From the NCBI GenBank assembly GCA_022749755.1, contig CM040447.1:1980045-2044044 (forward strand): DNA of 64,000 nt, in the 5' to 3' direction. The position numbers and the translations under genes are program-made. Shown here piece after piece: positions 46,127 to 56,866 of the stretch; the stretch's first letter is position 1; the number at the start of each line of letters is the position of its first letter. This DNA comes from Azadirachta indica (Eukaryota; Streptophyta; Magnoliopsida; Sapindales; Meliaceae). Under the pieces are notes generated by a model that saw only the letters and a list, made by a program, of their open reading frames with translations, did not search any database and was not told the DNA's origin.

Positions 46127-46840
46127 TGATGAGAATAAAGCTGTACAACCATGCTTATAAGATGGAAAACTCTCATGTGCACTTGGAAAAACTTAAGGTT
46201 GGTGTTCACATAATCCATTAAACTTTGCAAGTGGGCCAAATTACAAGAGATGGGCTAAATACATGACAAAAATTCAAGTGGGTTGCAAGAAGAAGAATAA
46301 TATATATTTGCACTACTAAATCCTAATGCCGCATGGATAATTTGGGCTTTTGTCTAAAATTTTTATTTTTATGTTTTTTAATTAGATTAGAATTATAATT
46401 TTTTCTTTAATTTAGAATTTTTATTCTTATAAAAGTTAGGATTTTCTATTCTTACTTAATTTTGGATTTCTGTTTTATTTAGAATTTTTTTTATTAGTCT
46501 ATTTATACGGGACTAACATTATGTTGAAATTCATAACATTGGTTTTCAAATATTATTTTCAATGAGAAATAAATTATTTTTTTAGTTCTTTTAAGAACTT
46601 GTGAACTTAGTATGAATTATATTCTTGTGGCATTTAATAACTAAACTTATCACCTTAATTTTTTAGTGGTTCTTGAGATTTTTGATGTCACTTCTTTAAA
46701 CAACTGTAGTTCTTAATTCTTATCTTGTTAGATAATAATTCAAGACTTAATAAACTTGTGTCTTGAAAATCTTGGGGTTTCGTATCACATTTGGTGTCGA
46801 GTTTTTGTCACATTGTTAGCAAGATTTATTATCACGTTGG
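46127..46840 (+). repeat. D2 LTR1, left part
   Basis: It matches D1's LTR from its start to TTTATTATCACGTTGG, where B is inserted. The remaining ~84 bp of LTR1 lie at 52860-52943, after the second GTTGG. Confidence 0.9.
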
Positions 46841-47640
46841 TGATACGAACTTCGCCAATAATGTGACGAAACCCAACACCGAATGTAGTAAAGAACCCCA
46901 AGATTTTCCAAGACGCAAGTTTATTAAACCTTGACCCGATACCTATGTAGATAAGAATCAAGATTATGATTTACTCAAACGCCACACCAAGTCTCTTAAG
47001 AAAATACTTAAAAATTTAGATGATAAGTTTGGTTGTTTGAACGCCACAAAAAATTAAACTTGAAGAGTTCAAGAACAAGAACTTGTAAGAAATAACTTGA
47101 CACTCAAATTGCCTGTTTCATTTTAAGAAATGAAAGTCTTTTTATAGGCAAATTACAAAGGGAAAATGTCAAAAATTAGGCTATCAATCCTACCTAACAA
47201 TTTGACAAAATAAATTCAAACTTTATGACTTTTAAAATCTACAAATTTCAAACATGAAAACGTAAGTAATGACGTCATATAAGCAATGACGTCGAATGTG
47301 TATGATGTAAGTGATTACATCATTTTAGGATTCTTAAAATTACATAAATGGATTATAATTTTCAAACATTTTCATATTAGTCTTCTTGAACTCTAATCAC
47401 TTGAATGATATTCACTGAACCTAATTTTTCAAGACGTGTTTCTTGAATTGTATTTGAATCACACATCTTTGTAATTAGTCCATTTAAGGCACTTTCCAAT
47501 GTCTTCGCTCTACCTCTTGTAATCGGTCCACTCGGCATGCTTAGCGAATCATATAGATGTTGTAATTGAGTATTTCTAACCTTATGTCTGAGGTTCTCCT
47601 CTTGTTCTCCTCTTATGTCTGAGGTTCTCCTCTTGTTTAC
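46841..47640 (-). repeat. Inverted 5' LTR of element B
   Basis: In LTR orientation (minus) it runs from GTAAACAAGAGGAG, near LTR base 26, to the U5 end GTTCGTATCA. Close to the junction a phrase of about 30 bp (CTTATGTCTGAGGTTCTCCT) occurs twice in tandem (47582-47640), unlike the other LTRs. It contains the ATGACGTCAT palindrome (47269-47278) and a TATA-like TATAAAAAG on the minus strand near 47140-47150. Confidence 0.92.
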
Positions 47641-48823
47641 GGATGATGAGGGTTGAGTTAGAACCAATCCATGAGAGGATGGATAGGTTGGAAGAAGATA
47701 CATCAAAAGAGCAACATCAAAACTCTTCCATTAGACAACCACCTAGGCAAGTGCAACCAAGGGTACAATGGGGTAATGTTGAGGATGATGAGGAGTTAGA
47801 TTAATCACCAATGAACCAGGGCAGGAATTTAGATGGTTATGGGAATAGAGAAGTAAGTTGGGTAAACCTAAGTTGGATGATGATTTAGGAAGTATTAAAA
47901 TAAAAATTCCACCGTTTCAAGGTAGAAATGATCCTGAAGCTTATTTAGAGTGGGAGAAGAAAATAGAGATGGTTTTTGATTGTGACAACTACTCCGAGAT
48001 CAAAAAGATAAAACTTGCGGCCATTAAATTTATTGATTATGCTATTATTTGGTGGGATCAATTATTGAAGGATAGGAGAAGAAATCAAGAACATCCTGTT
48101 GAAACGTGGGACGAGATGAAGACAATAATGAGAAGACGTTTCATTCCAAGTTACTACCATCGGGAGTTATTCAACAAATTGCAGCGTCTAACTCAAGGAT
48201 TTAAAGGCGTAGATGAATACTACAAAGAGATGGAGGTTGCTATGATCCGAGTAAATGTAGAGGAGGATAGAGAAGCTACCATGGCTAGATTCTTACATGG
48301 TTTAAATCGTGAGATCGCAGATGTGGTGGAAATGCAACATTATGTAGAGTTGACAGATATAGTACATCAAGCCATCAAAGTTGAGCAACAATTGAAGCGA
48401 AAAAACATGGCTGGGAAAGGAGTAAGCATGACTGCTACAAACTCATGGAGATCAACTCCTAAACGATAGGAATTTTCATTAATGAAATCTAATTCCGAAG
48501 CTTCTAAGGATGCTAAACAAGTTGTGCCGCAAAAACAAGGTAATATTGAATCCACCGCTTCTAGAAATCGTGACATTAAGTGTTTTAAATGTCGAGGCAG
48601 GGGTCATATAGCTAGCCAATGCCCAAATAAAAGGGTAATGGTGATCAATGCTCAAGGAGAGATTAAGTCAGAAGGAGAAGAAATAGAAGACATGCGATCT
48701 CTTGAAGATAACTACGAAGGGCAATATGCTGTGAAAGGAGAATTATTAGTGGCAAGACGAGCTCTTAGCGCACAGATTAAGGAAGAAAAAAATGATCAGC
48801 GGGAGAACTTGTTTCATACTTGA
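47641..48823 (+). pseudogene. Element B gag with zinc knuckle
   Basis: It starts mid-gag (RMMRVELEPIHERMDRLEE-like) at the junction with the inverted LTR. A main open frame 47858-48469 encodes the gag domain (FQGRNDPEAYLEWEKKIEMVFDC through VELTDIVHQAIKVEQQLKR). A TAG near 48468 is followed in the same frame by 48482-48823, with the CCHC knuckle CFKCRGRGHIASQC (about 48582-48623) and the beginning of the protease region. The start codon and first ~35 residues present in element A are absent. Otherwise the frame is better kept than in A. Confidence 0.9.
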
Positions 48824-49480
48824 TGTTTCGTCAACAACAAAGTTTGCAACGTTATAATTGATAGAGAAAGTTGCGCCAATGTGGCCAGCACCGAATTAGT
48901 AGAGAAATTGTTGTTACCTAGCATGAAACATCCACGACCGTACCGGCTTTAATGGCTAAACAATTGTGGAGAAATCAAGATAACAAAACAAGTGTTGGTT
49001 GCATTCTCTATTGGCAAGTATGAGGATGAAGTGCTTTGTGACATGATTTCTATGCATGCATGTCACATCCTATTTGGCAGACCATGGCAGTACGATCGAC
49101 GAGTCACACATGACAGTTTTACTAATAGATACTCTTTTACCATCAAAAGGCAACCCATACCACTTGTACCATTGACTCCAAAACAAATTCTTGAAAACCA
49201 ATTAAAGATGCAAAAAGCGAGTGAAAAGAAAAAAGAAAATGAGAAAGACAAAAATGTGAAAGAGAGTGAGACGAAAAATATAATTTTATTGCAAAAAAGT
49301 GAGATCAAGAGAGCTTTACTTTCACAACAGCTCCTTATAGTACTTATGTACAAGGAGGCCTTTTTGTGTATTGACAATTTTGGCGGATCCTTGCCGAGCA
49401 ATTTTATGTTTCTTTAGCAGGAATTCGAGAATGTCTTTCCTGAAGAGGTGCCCCTTAGTTTACCTCCAATTTGAGGAATT
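48824..49480 (+). pseudogene. Element B protease and charged linker
   Basis: A TGA near 48822 interrupts the protease start. The active-site stretch reads VIIDRESCANVA in broken frame, with arginine where a small residue is expected, so activity is doubtful. Frame 48992-49417 continues with CDMISMHACHILFGRPWQYDRR, a typical retropepsin end, then the lysine/glutamate-rich linker (KASEKKKENEKDKNVKESE). Confidence 0.78.
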
Positions 49481-50790
49481 GAACATCAAATTGATTTTGT
49501 ACCCGGTGCAACAATTCTGAACCGACTAATTTATAGAAGTAATCCCGATGAGACAAAAGAACTTCAACGACAAGTTAATGAACTGATGGAGAAAGGGTAT
49601 GTTAGAGAAAGCATGAATCCTTGTGCGGTTCCGGTGCTACTAGTGCCTAAGAAAGATGGGACATGGAGGATGTGTGTTGATTACTGAGCCGTCAACAATA
49701 TTATGGTAAAGTATCGACATCCCATTCCTCGATTAGATGATATGTTAGATGAATTGCATGGATTTTGTGTGTTTTCTAAAATTGATCTTAAGAGTGGATA
49801 CTATCAAATTAGGATGAAAGAAGGGGATGAGTGGAAAACTGCATTTAAAACAAAATATGGTTTGTATGAATAGTTAGTTATGCCTTTTGGGTTAACTAAT
49901 GCACCTAGTACTTTTATGAAACTTATGAATTATGTTTTGTGTGTGCTTTCATTGGCAAATTCGTAGTAGTCTATTTTGATGATATATTAATTTATAACAA
50001 AAACTTGAATGATCATATTGAACATTTAAAACTTGTTTTAGAGGTTTTAAGGAAAGAAAGGCTATTTGCTAATTTTAAGAAATGTACATTTTGCACGAAT
50101 AAGCTTATGTTTCTTGGTTTTGTTGTAAGTATTAAAGGGATTGAGGTCGATAAGGAGAAGGTGAAGGCAATTCAAGAATGGCAAACGCCTACTTCGACGA
50201 ATCAAGTAAGAAGCTTTCATCGATTGGCCAGTTTTTATCGTCACTTTGTTCGAGATTTTAGTAGCATAGCTGCACCCTTAACCGAAGTCATCAAGAAGAA
50301 TGTTCCATTCAAGTGGGGAAAAGAGCAAGAAAAGGCATTCAAATTTATCAAAGAAAAATTGACTAATGCACCTTTACTTGTTTTACCTAACTTTATTAAA
50401 ACATTTTAGATAGAGTATGATGCTTCAGGTACAGGAATCGGAGGCGTACTAATGCAAGAAGGAAGACCGATTGCGTATTTTAGTGAGAAACTAAATGGTG
50501 CGGCTTTAAACTATCCCACTTATGACAAAGAATTGTATGCGTTGGTTCGAACTCTAGAAACTTGGCAACATTACCTTTGCCCCAAAGAATTTGTGATTCA
50601 TACGGATCATGAATCCTTGAAACATTTAAAAGCGCAGCACAAATTAAGCAAACGTCATGCCAAATGGGTAGAGTTCATTGAGACATTCTCTTATGTGATC
50701 AAATACAAACAAGGCAAAGAAAATATAGTTGCTGATGCACTATCACGCAGGTACACTTTACTATCAACTCTTGTTGCTAAATTGCTTGGA
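49481..50790 (+). pseudogene. Element B reverse transcriptase and RNase H
   Basis: Broken frames 49480-49930 contain [31 protein letters not shown] and [12 protein letters not shown], with two stops (TGA in the DYRAVNN region near 49684, and TAG for tryptophan near 49870). A frameshift near 49935 leads to the open frame 49939-50409, with [13 protein letters not shown] and the connection region. A TAG near 50408 precedes RNase H in the same frame: [15 protein letters not shown] (an extra change from ECDAS), YDKELYALV and [11 protein letters not shown] with all three acids present. [12 protein letters not shown] ends the domain. Confidence 0.88.
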
Positions 50791-52033
50791 TTTGAGTACA
50801 TTAAAGAGTTGTATGTAACGGAGTCTAATTTTTGTGACTTGTTTAAGAATTTCACTAAGAGAGCATGTGAGAAGTTCTATTTGCATGGTTTCCTATTTCG
50901 AAAAAATAAATTGTGTGTTCCATATTCATCTTTGCGTGAGTTACTTGTTCAAGAAGCACATAGTGGAGGTTTGATGGGTCACTTTGGCGTAACTAAGACT
51001 TTACACATATTGCATGAATATTTCTTTTGGCTGCACATGAAACATGATGTAGAAAGGGTTGTGTGAGATGTATTACTTGCAGGCAAACTAAGTCTAGGCA
51101 ACAACTACATGGATTGTATACACCACTTCCTATTCCTAGTGTATCTTGGGTCGATATTTTTATGGATTTTGTTTTGGGATTAACTAGGACAAAGAGGGGG
51201 AGAGACTCAGTTTTTTTGTGGTTGTCGATAGATTTTCTAAGATGGCACACTTTATTGCATGTCATAAAACTGATGATGCATCATATATAGCTGATTTATT
51301 TTTCAAAGAAGTTGTTAGGTTGTATAGGATGCCCAAGACTATTGTCTCAGATCAAGACTCAAAGTTCTTAAGTTACTTTTGGAAGACATTGTGGGAAAAG
51401 TTGGGAACTAAATTATTATTTTCTACTACTTGTCACCTACAAACAGATGGTCAAACTGAAGTAGTAAATAGGACATTATCTACTTTGTTGCGTACTATCA
51501 TATAAAAGAACTTGAAAATTTGGGAAGATTACTTGCCGCATGTTGAATTTGCTTATAATCGTTCGTTGTGTTCATTCTGCCACTAAGTTTTCTCCTTTTG
51601 AAATTGTCTATGGTTTCAATTCACTAACTCTTTTGGATTTAACTCCTTTACCTATAAATGAGCGCGTTAATTCAGATGACAAGAAGAAAGCTGATTTCAT
51701 TAAGCAGATTCATGAGAAAACAAAGTAACATATAGAACAACGAACGAAACAATATGCCAAGCAAGCCAATAAGGGACGCAAGAAGGTTGTCTTTAAATCA
51801 AGAGATTTGGTTTGGTTACATATGAGGAAGGAGCGTTTTCCTGAGCAAAGACATTCTAAACTTCTATCAAGGGGAGATGGCCCATTTTGAGTAGTAGAAC
51901 GCATCAATGACAATGCCTACAAACTTGAACTACCAGGCAAGTATGGGGTTAATACAACATTTAACGTTTCTGACTTATCTCCTTTTGATGTAGGTAATGA
52001 TTTGAAGACAAATCCTTTTCAAGAGGGGGAGAA
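50791..52033 (+). pseudogene. Element B integrase and polypurine tract
   Basis: The RNase H frame runs into the HHCC module ([21 protein letters not shown]) and ends at 51066 with a frameshift near the CITC cysteines. The core spans 51063-51505 in two frames: [14 protein letters not shown] (first aspartate), [15 protein letters not shown] (second) and [12 protein letters not shown] (glutamate), so the catalytic acids are retained, unlike in element A. Stops follow at 51504 and 51727. The C-terminal GPF region has a TGA (near 51887). AAGAGGGGGAGAA at 52020-52033 is the polypurine tract. Confidence 0.88.
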
Positions 52034-52854
52034 TGATGCAAACGAAGTTGTGCAATCACGTAAACAAGAGGAGAACCTCAGACATAAGGTTGGAGATACT
52101 CAATTACAACATCTATATGATTCGCTAAGCGTGCCGAGTGGACCGATTACAAGAGCTAGAGCCAAGACATTGGAAAGTGCCTTAAATGGACTAATTACAA
52201 AGATGTGTGATTCAAATACAATTCAAGAAACACGTCTTGAAAAATTAAACTCAGTGAACATCGTTCAAGCGATCAAAGTCCAAGAAGACTAATATGAAAA
52301 TGTTTGAAAATTATAGTCCATTTATGTAATTTTAAGAATATTAAAATGATGTAATCACTTATATCATACACATTCGACGTCATTGCTTACGTCATATATA
52401 TATGACGCCATTACTTACGTTTTCATGTTTGAAATTTGTAGGTTTTAAAAGTCATAAAGTTTGAATTTATTTTGTCAAATTGTTAGGTAGGATTGATAGC
52501 TTAACTTTTGACATTTTTCTTTTGTAATTTGCCTATAAAAAGGCTTTCATTTCTTGAAATGAAACAGGCAATTTGAGTGTTGAACTCTTTTCTTAAGAGT
52601 TATTTCTTATAAGTTCTTGTTCTTGAACTCTTTAAGTTTAATTTCTTGTGGCGTTCAAACAACCAAACTTATTATCTAGATTTTTAAATATTTTCTTAAG
52701 AGTCTTGGTGTGGCGTTTGAGTAAATCATAGTCTTGATTCTTATGTAGATAGGTATCGGGTCAAGATTCAATAAACTTGTATCTTGGAAAATCTTGGAGT
52801 TCTTTACTACATTCGGTGTTGGGTTTCATCACGTTATTAGCGAGGTTCGTATCA
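52034..52854 (+). repeat. 3' LTR of element B
   Basis: 821 bp, from TGATGCAAACGAAG to GAGGTTCGTATCA. A pol-end reading frame (52002-52292) runs about 86 codons into it, with SGPITRARAK. Four TGACG/ACGTCA-type cores occur at 52376-52420, and TATAAAA at 52534-52540. Confidence 0.93.
52376..52420. promoter_or_regulatory. Cluster of as-1-like (TGACG) motifs in the element B LTR
   Basis: GACGTCA, TTACGTCA, TGACGCCA and TTACGT lie within 45 bp, about 115 bp upstream of the TATA box. TGACG pairs are bound by TGA-class bZIP factors in stress-responsive plant promoters (established). Function here is inferred only. Confidence 0.5.
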
Positions 52855-52859
52855 GTTGG

Positions 52860-54166
52860 TTTTGGGTTTTGTCTCATTGTTGGCAAGGTTCAACATCATA
52901 TTTGGCATTGGGTTTTGTCACGTCGTTGGCGAGGTTCACATCAGTTGGTAGCAGAGCTTTGGTTTCAAGACAAGTTTGGTTTATCATTTAATTACTTTAT
53001 TGTTCCTTCTTTCTTGAATTAACATTCTCAAAAAATAAAAATAAAAATAAAAAATAAAAAATAAAAAAAACATGAAAAAATAAAATTATGGCCGAGTTTT
53101 TTTCTTTCTTCTTATTTTATGAAAACTGTCATGTGGGCTTGGAAAGACTTAAGGGCGGCGTTCACATAATCCATTAAACTTTCCAAGTGGGCCAAATTAC
53201 AAGAGATGGGCTAAATGCATGACAAGAATTCAAGTGGGTTGCAAGAAGAAGAATAAAATATTTCTGCACTACTGAATCCTAATGCCGCATGGATAATTTG
53301 GACTTTTGAGGATTCTTTATTTCATATAAAATTAGTTTCCTAATTTATTTGAATTTTTTATTTTTATGCTTTTTAATTAGATTAAGATTATAGTTTTTTT
53401 TTTTTAATTTAGGATTTTTATTTTTATAAAAGTTAGCATTTTCTATTTTTACTTAATTTTAGATTTCTATTTTATTTAAGATTTTTTTTTTTATTAGCCT
53501 ATTTATATGAGGCTAACATTATGTTGGAATTCAGAACTTAGTTCTCAAATTTATTTTCAATGAAAAATAAATTATTTCTTTAGTTCTTTTAAGAACTTGT
53601 GAACTTATCAAGAATTATATTCTTGTGGTGTTCAATAAATAGATTTATCACCTTAATTCTTTAGTGGTTCTCGAGATTCTTGGTGTAGCGTCTTTAAAAA
53701 ACTATAGTTCTTAATTCTTATCTTGTTAGATAACGGATCGAAGTTCAATAAACTTACGTTTTGAAAATCTTGGTGTTCCATATCATATTTGGTGTCGGAT
53801 TTCTGTCACATTGTTAGTAAGGTTTATTATCACGTTGGTTTTGGGTTTTGTCTTATTGTTGGCAAGATTCAACGTCACGTTTGGCATTGGGTATTGCCAC
53901 GTCGTTGGTAAAGTTCACATCAGTTGGTATTAGAGCATAACAATTGGGTTAGAGCATATCGTCTAGTAAGTTCACATCATTTGTTATCAGAGTTTTGGTT
54001 TCAAGGCAAGTTTGGTTTATCATTTAATTACTTTATTGTTCCTTCTTTCTTGAATTAACATTCTAAAAAAATAAAAACAAAAAATAAAAATCATGTGAAA
54101 AAAGAAAATTGTGGCTGAGTTTTTTTCTTCCGTCTTGTTTTATTATTGCTAAACTAGATTTAAGGA
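52860..54166 (+). repeat. D2 LTR1 end, primer site, LTR2, second primer site and leader
   Basis: LTR1 ends at 52943, followed by GTTGGTAGCAGAGC and a leader with A-rich runs. LTR2 starts abruptly near base 45 of the LTR (about 53118) and ends at 53922 with TTCACATCA, again followed by GTTGGTATTAGAGC. At 53955-53992 there is a second LTR-end/primer-like phrase (TCGTCTAGTAAGTTCACATC, then TTTGTTATCAGAG) resembling the family F end at 61295-61330. The leader ends GCTAAACTAGATTTAAGGA, as in D1, where the Athila-type LTR begins. Confidence 0.8.
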
Positions 54167-55558
54167 TGATAAGAATGCAGAATTCCATATTTTTCTCCCT
54201 TAATTTTTTAGTTCTTTATGTTTATTTAGTTCTTAAATATACTCATTATTCTCATATTTTGATTTAGGATGCTAATAAAGACAATCAGTGCAAAACGAAG
54301 CTAATTGTAGAATTTTGGACAGTTTGAACATCACTTCGTAATCTAGGCATAACTTTCTCATCCAAGCTCGAATTGAGATGATTCAAGATGCTATAGAGCA
54401 TTAAGAAAAGGGTCTACAACTTTCATGTTTTGAGTTTTGAGAGATTCTGGCTACATCAAGGACGAATTTGGGCTTGAAATTGCCCCACCTGTGTGGTTGA
54501 CGCTTTGGAATGTTCGTTGGCCCACAATTTTAATACATGGATTTAATGCGGTTTATTTTTGGAAGTTTTTCAGATCTTTTGCATGGAAATTACAGCTGAA
54601 ATCACCACCCTCCTATTTACATTAAGATTTTATTTTTGTTTTTAATATTTTTCTTTAATTAGTCAGATTTGAATATTTTTATTTTAGGAGATTTGGTAGA
54701 ATTTTAAGAAGTGAATTTTGTGTTTAAAAAGGAGGAGAAATCATGAGACAGGGGACCCCTCTCTCTTCCTCTCTTCTCTTCTCTAATTTTTCTTTCAAAT
54801 TGTCATCATGGCCCTGTGTAGTTAAACTTTTATAATTAGTCGAAGGAAACAGAAGCCTCGGAATTAATGAAACTGTAAGATTTAATTTGATTCTTATTGT
54901 TTAATTTATGCTTAAATAATGAATGTTCTTCTGAACCTATTTTCATGATTGTTTTGTTTAATTACTAGGAGGCCTACTAGTTTATTATTCGTTGCAATCT
55001 ACGGTCAAGCCAGATATCAAACCGTAATTATTTGATTCCTCTGATTGGTGAAGCAACTAGGATTTAATGATTTGCTGCTTCAGAAATTATTATATCTTAG
55101 GAAGAATGTTCAACTAAACTAACTACAACTGCTTGTGCTTGCGTTGTTTAGATTAATTGGTCTCTCTAATTCTTAAAGCTGCTGCTAAATTAAACTTTCA
55201 AGACTTTTCTTGGGTTATTTAGTGGTTAGGGTTGATTAGATCGCTTATTTTCTAATTAACTACAACTAATAAGAGATAGGAAAAATAGCTCCAACAGTGA
55301 ATATTCAACAGTGTGAATATTCAAAGTGTAAAAATTGATGTTACTTTCCAATATCAAATTTGAATTGTTCAGTTGTAAAATTGTTTCCTTTTTGATGGTG
55401 GATAAAATTAGGTTGACTTGGGAAGATCTTACTTGTTTTGTTCTTTTTGATTGATTTTGATACTCGTTCAAAAAGGACAAATTTTTGATTATTGTTTCCT
55501 TAAATGGAGAACTGTTTGGCCTTGGAAAAAATTGTTTTCCTTACTTTCCAATTCAAGT
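54167..55558 (+). repeat. Athila-type LTR copy, plus strand, nearly complete
   Basis: It starts TGATAAGAATGCAG and aligns along its length to the inverse of 2794-4206. The last ~130 bp (U5) are missing or replaced. It ends where D-family LTR sequence resumes near 55559, without a clear target duplication, so it is a truncated or recombined solo LTR. The frame 54437-54625 inside it is not a gene. Confidence 0.8.
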
Positions 55559-56244
55559 AGGCTAAAGTTGACAAGAATTCAAGTGAGTTACAAAGAAGAA
55601 TAAAATATCTCTGTGCTACTAAATCCTAATGTCGCATAGATAAGTTAGCCTTTTGAAGATACCTTTTTTAATATAGAATTAGTTTTCTAATTTGTTTAAA
55701 ATTGTTATTTTTATGTTTTTCAGTTAGATTAGGATTATAGTTTTTTCTTTAATTTAGAATTTTTATTCTATTCTTACTTAATTTTGGATTTCTATTTTAT
55801 TTAGAATTTTTTTATTAGTCTCTTTATACAGGGCTAACATTATGTTGAAATTCAGAATATTAGTTTTCAAATATGATTTTCAATGAGAAATAAATTATTT
55901 TTTTAGTTCTTTTAAGAACTTGTGAACTTATTAAGAATTATATTCTTGTGGCGTTCAATAACTAGATTTATCACCTTAATTCTTTAGTGGTTCTTGAGAT
56001 TCTTGGTGTGGTGTCTTTAAATAACTATAGTTCTTGGTTCTTATCTTGTTAGATAACGGATCAAAGTTCAACAAACTTGCGTCTTGAAAATCTTGGGGTT
56101 ACATATCATATTTGGTGTTGGGTTTCTGTCATATTGTTGGCAAGATTTATTATCACGTTGAATTTGAGTTTTGTCACATTGTTGGTAAGGTTAACGTCAC
56201 ATTCGGTATTGGGTTTTATCATCAAGTTGGCGAGGTTCACATGA
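55559..56244 (+). repeat. D2 LTR3 (right terminal part)
   Basis: It matches the D LTR from about base 150 to its end (GAGGTTCACATGA; the usual terminal CA is changed to GA). It is followed by the right TTTCT duplicate. Confidence 0.88.
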
Positions 56245-56866
56245 TTTCTTCTCTAAAATCTTTACAAGAGAAGATTGCTACAATGATTTTTGAAAAGAAA
56301 AGTTCATCTCAGGTTTTCCTTTGATGTTTGCCAAGAGAGTTATGAATAAGCTTTGGCAGAAGAATGGAATTGTTATATCATATAGCCAATATACTTATGG
56401 TGACTTAGCATCAGAAGTAGGATTAGATCTGTGTAACAAAATTACGCTTAAAAAACAACATAAGAAACAGCAAAGTAAGCAAACTGTAGGAGATTTTTGT
56501 CAGCATCTTGGATTTGGATATGAAGAGTTTAAAGACTCAAAAAGGGTCAAAAGGTCCAAAACGATACCTAAATGGTCTACATTTAAAAGAACTTGAAAGT
56601 TTGTTAAAAAGGAAGAAAAGCCTAAGCCTAAATCCAAGGCTAAGGCTCAAAAGAAGAAAAAAAGCCCAACTTGTTTCAAGTGCTACAAGAAAGGACACTA
56701 TAGTACTAACTGTAAAATAGAAGCAAAAATTAGAAGTCTTAGCTTAGATGAAGGACTTAAATGGCAATTAATGCAAATCCTATTAACTGATCAATCTAGT
56801 TCTAAAGAAGAATTTGATGATGATGAAATAAGATCTTTTTTAGCAGAGTCAGAATCAAAAGAATGT
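56245..56866 (+). pseudogene. EPRV capsid region with zinc knuckle, broken
   Basis: It resumes the EPRV reading after D2 and its duplicated TTTCT. Frame 56321-56596 contains MNKLWQKNGIVISYSQYTYG and LASEVGLDLCNKITLKKQ, then a lysine-rich stretch. Past a TGA (56594) the same frame reads through a basic segment to a CCHC knuckle (CFKCYKKGHYSTNC, 56672-56713) and an acidic tail (SSSKEEFDDDEIRSF). A basic region followed by a CCHC knuckle and an acidic tail is typical of Caulimoviridae capsid proteins, which package the genome. The first ~75 bp are offset by a frameshift. It is described as found, not reconstructed. Confidence 0.75.

Larger units (their letters stand above)
46841..52854 (+). mobile_element. 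Element B: gypsy element with an inverted 5' LTR, 6014 bp
   Basis: It is flanked by a perfect GTTGG duplication (46836-46840 and 52855-52859). The right end is a normal 3' LTR (52034-52854). The left end is an LTR of the same family in reverse (46841-47640), so both outer edges are U5 ends (TGATACGAAC at the left, GTTCGTATCA at the right). The inverted LTR lacks its own first ~25 bp and joins directly to gag at a position equivalent to 11110 in element A; primer site, leader and the start of gag are missing. Pol order is PR-RT-RH-IN as in A. Stops and frameshifts are fewer than in A, and the integrase acids are kept. Confidence 0.92.
46127..56244 (+). mobile_element. Element D2: D-family insertion in the EPRV, with nested elements, 10.1 kb
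   Basis: The outer ends are TGATGAGAATAAAGC (46127) and GAGGTTCACATGA (56244), flanked by perfect TTTCT copies (46122-46126 and 56245-56249). Inside lie: LTR1 46127-46840 continuing at 52860-52943; primer site GTTGGTAGCAGAGC at 52944; leader; LTR2 about 53118-53922; a second primer site and leader 53923-54166; an Athila-type LTR 54167-55558; and LTR3 55559-56244. Element B (46841-52854) is nested in LTR1. Three LTRs in one insertion imply unequal recombination between D copies. There is no gag-pol in the D parts. Confidence 0.88.
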
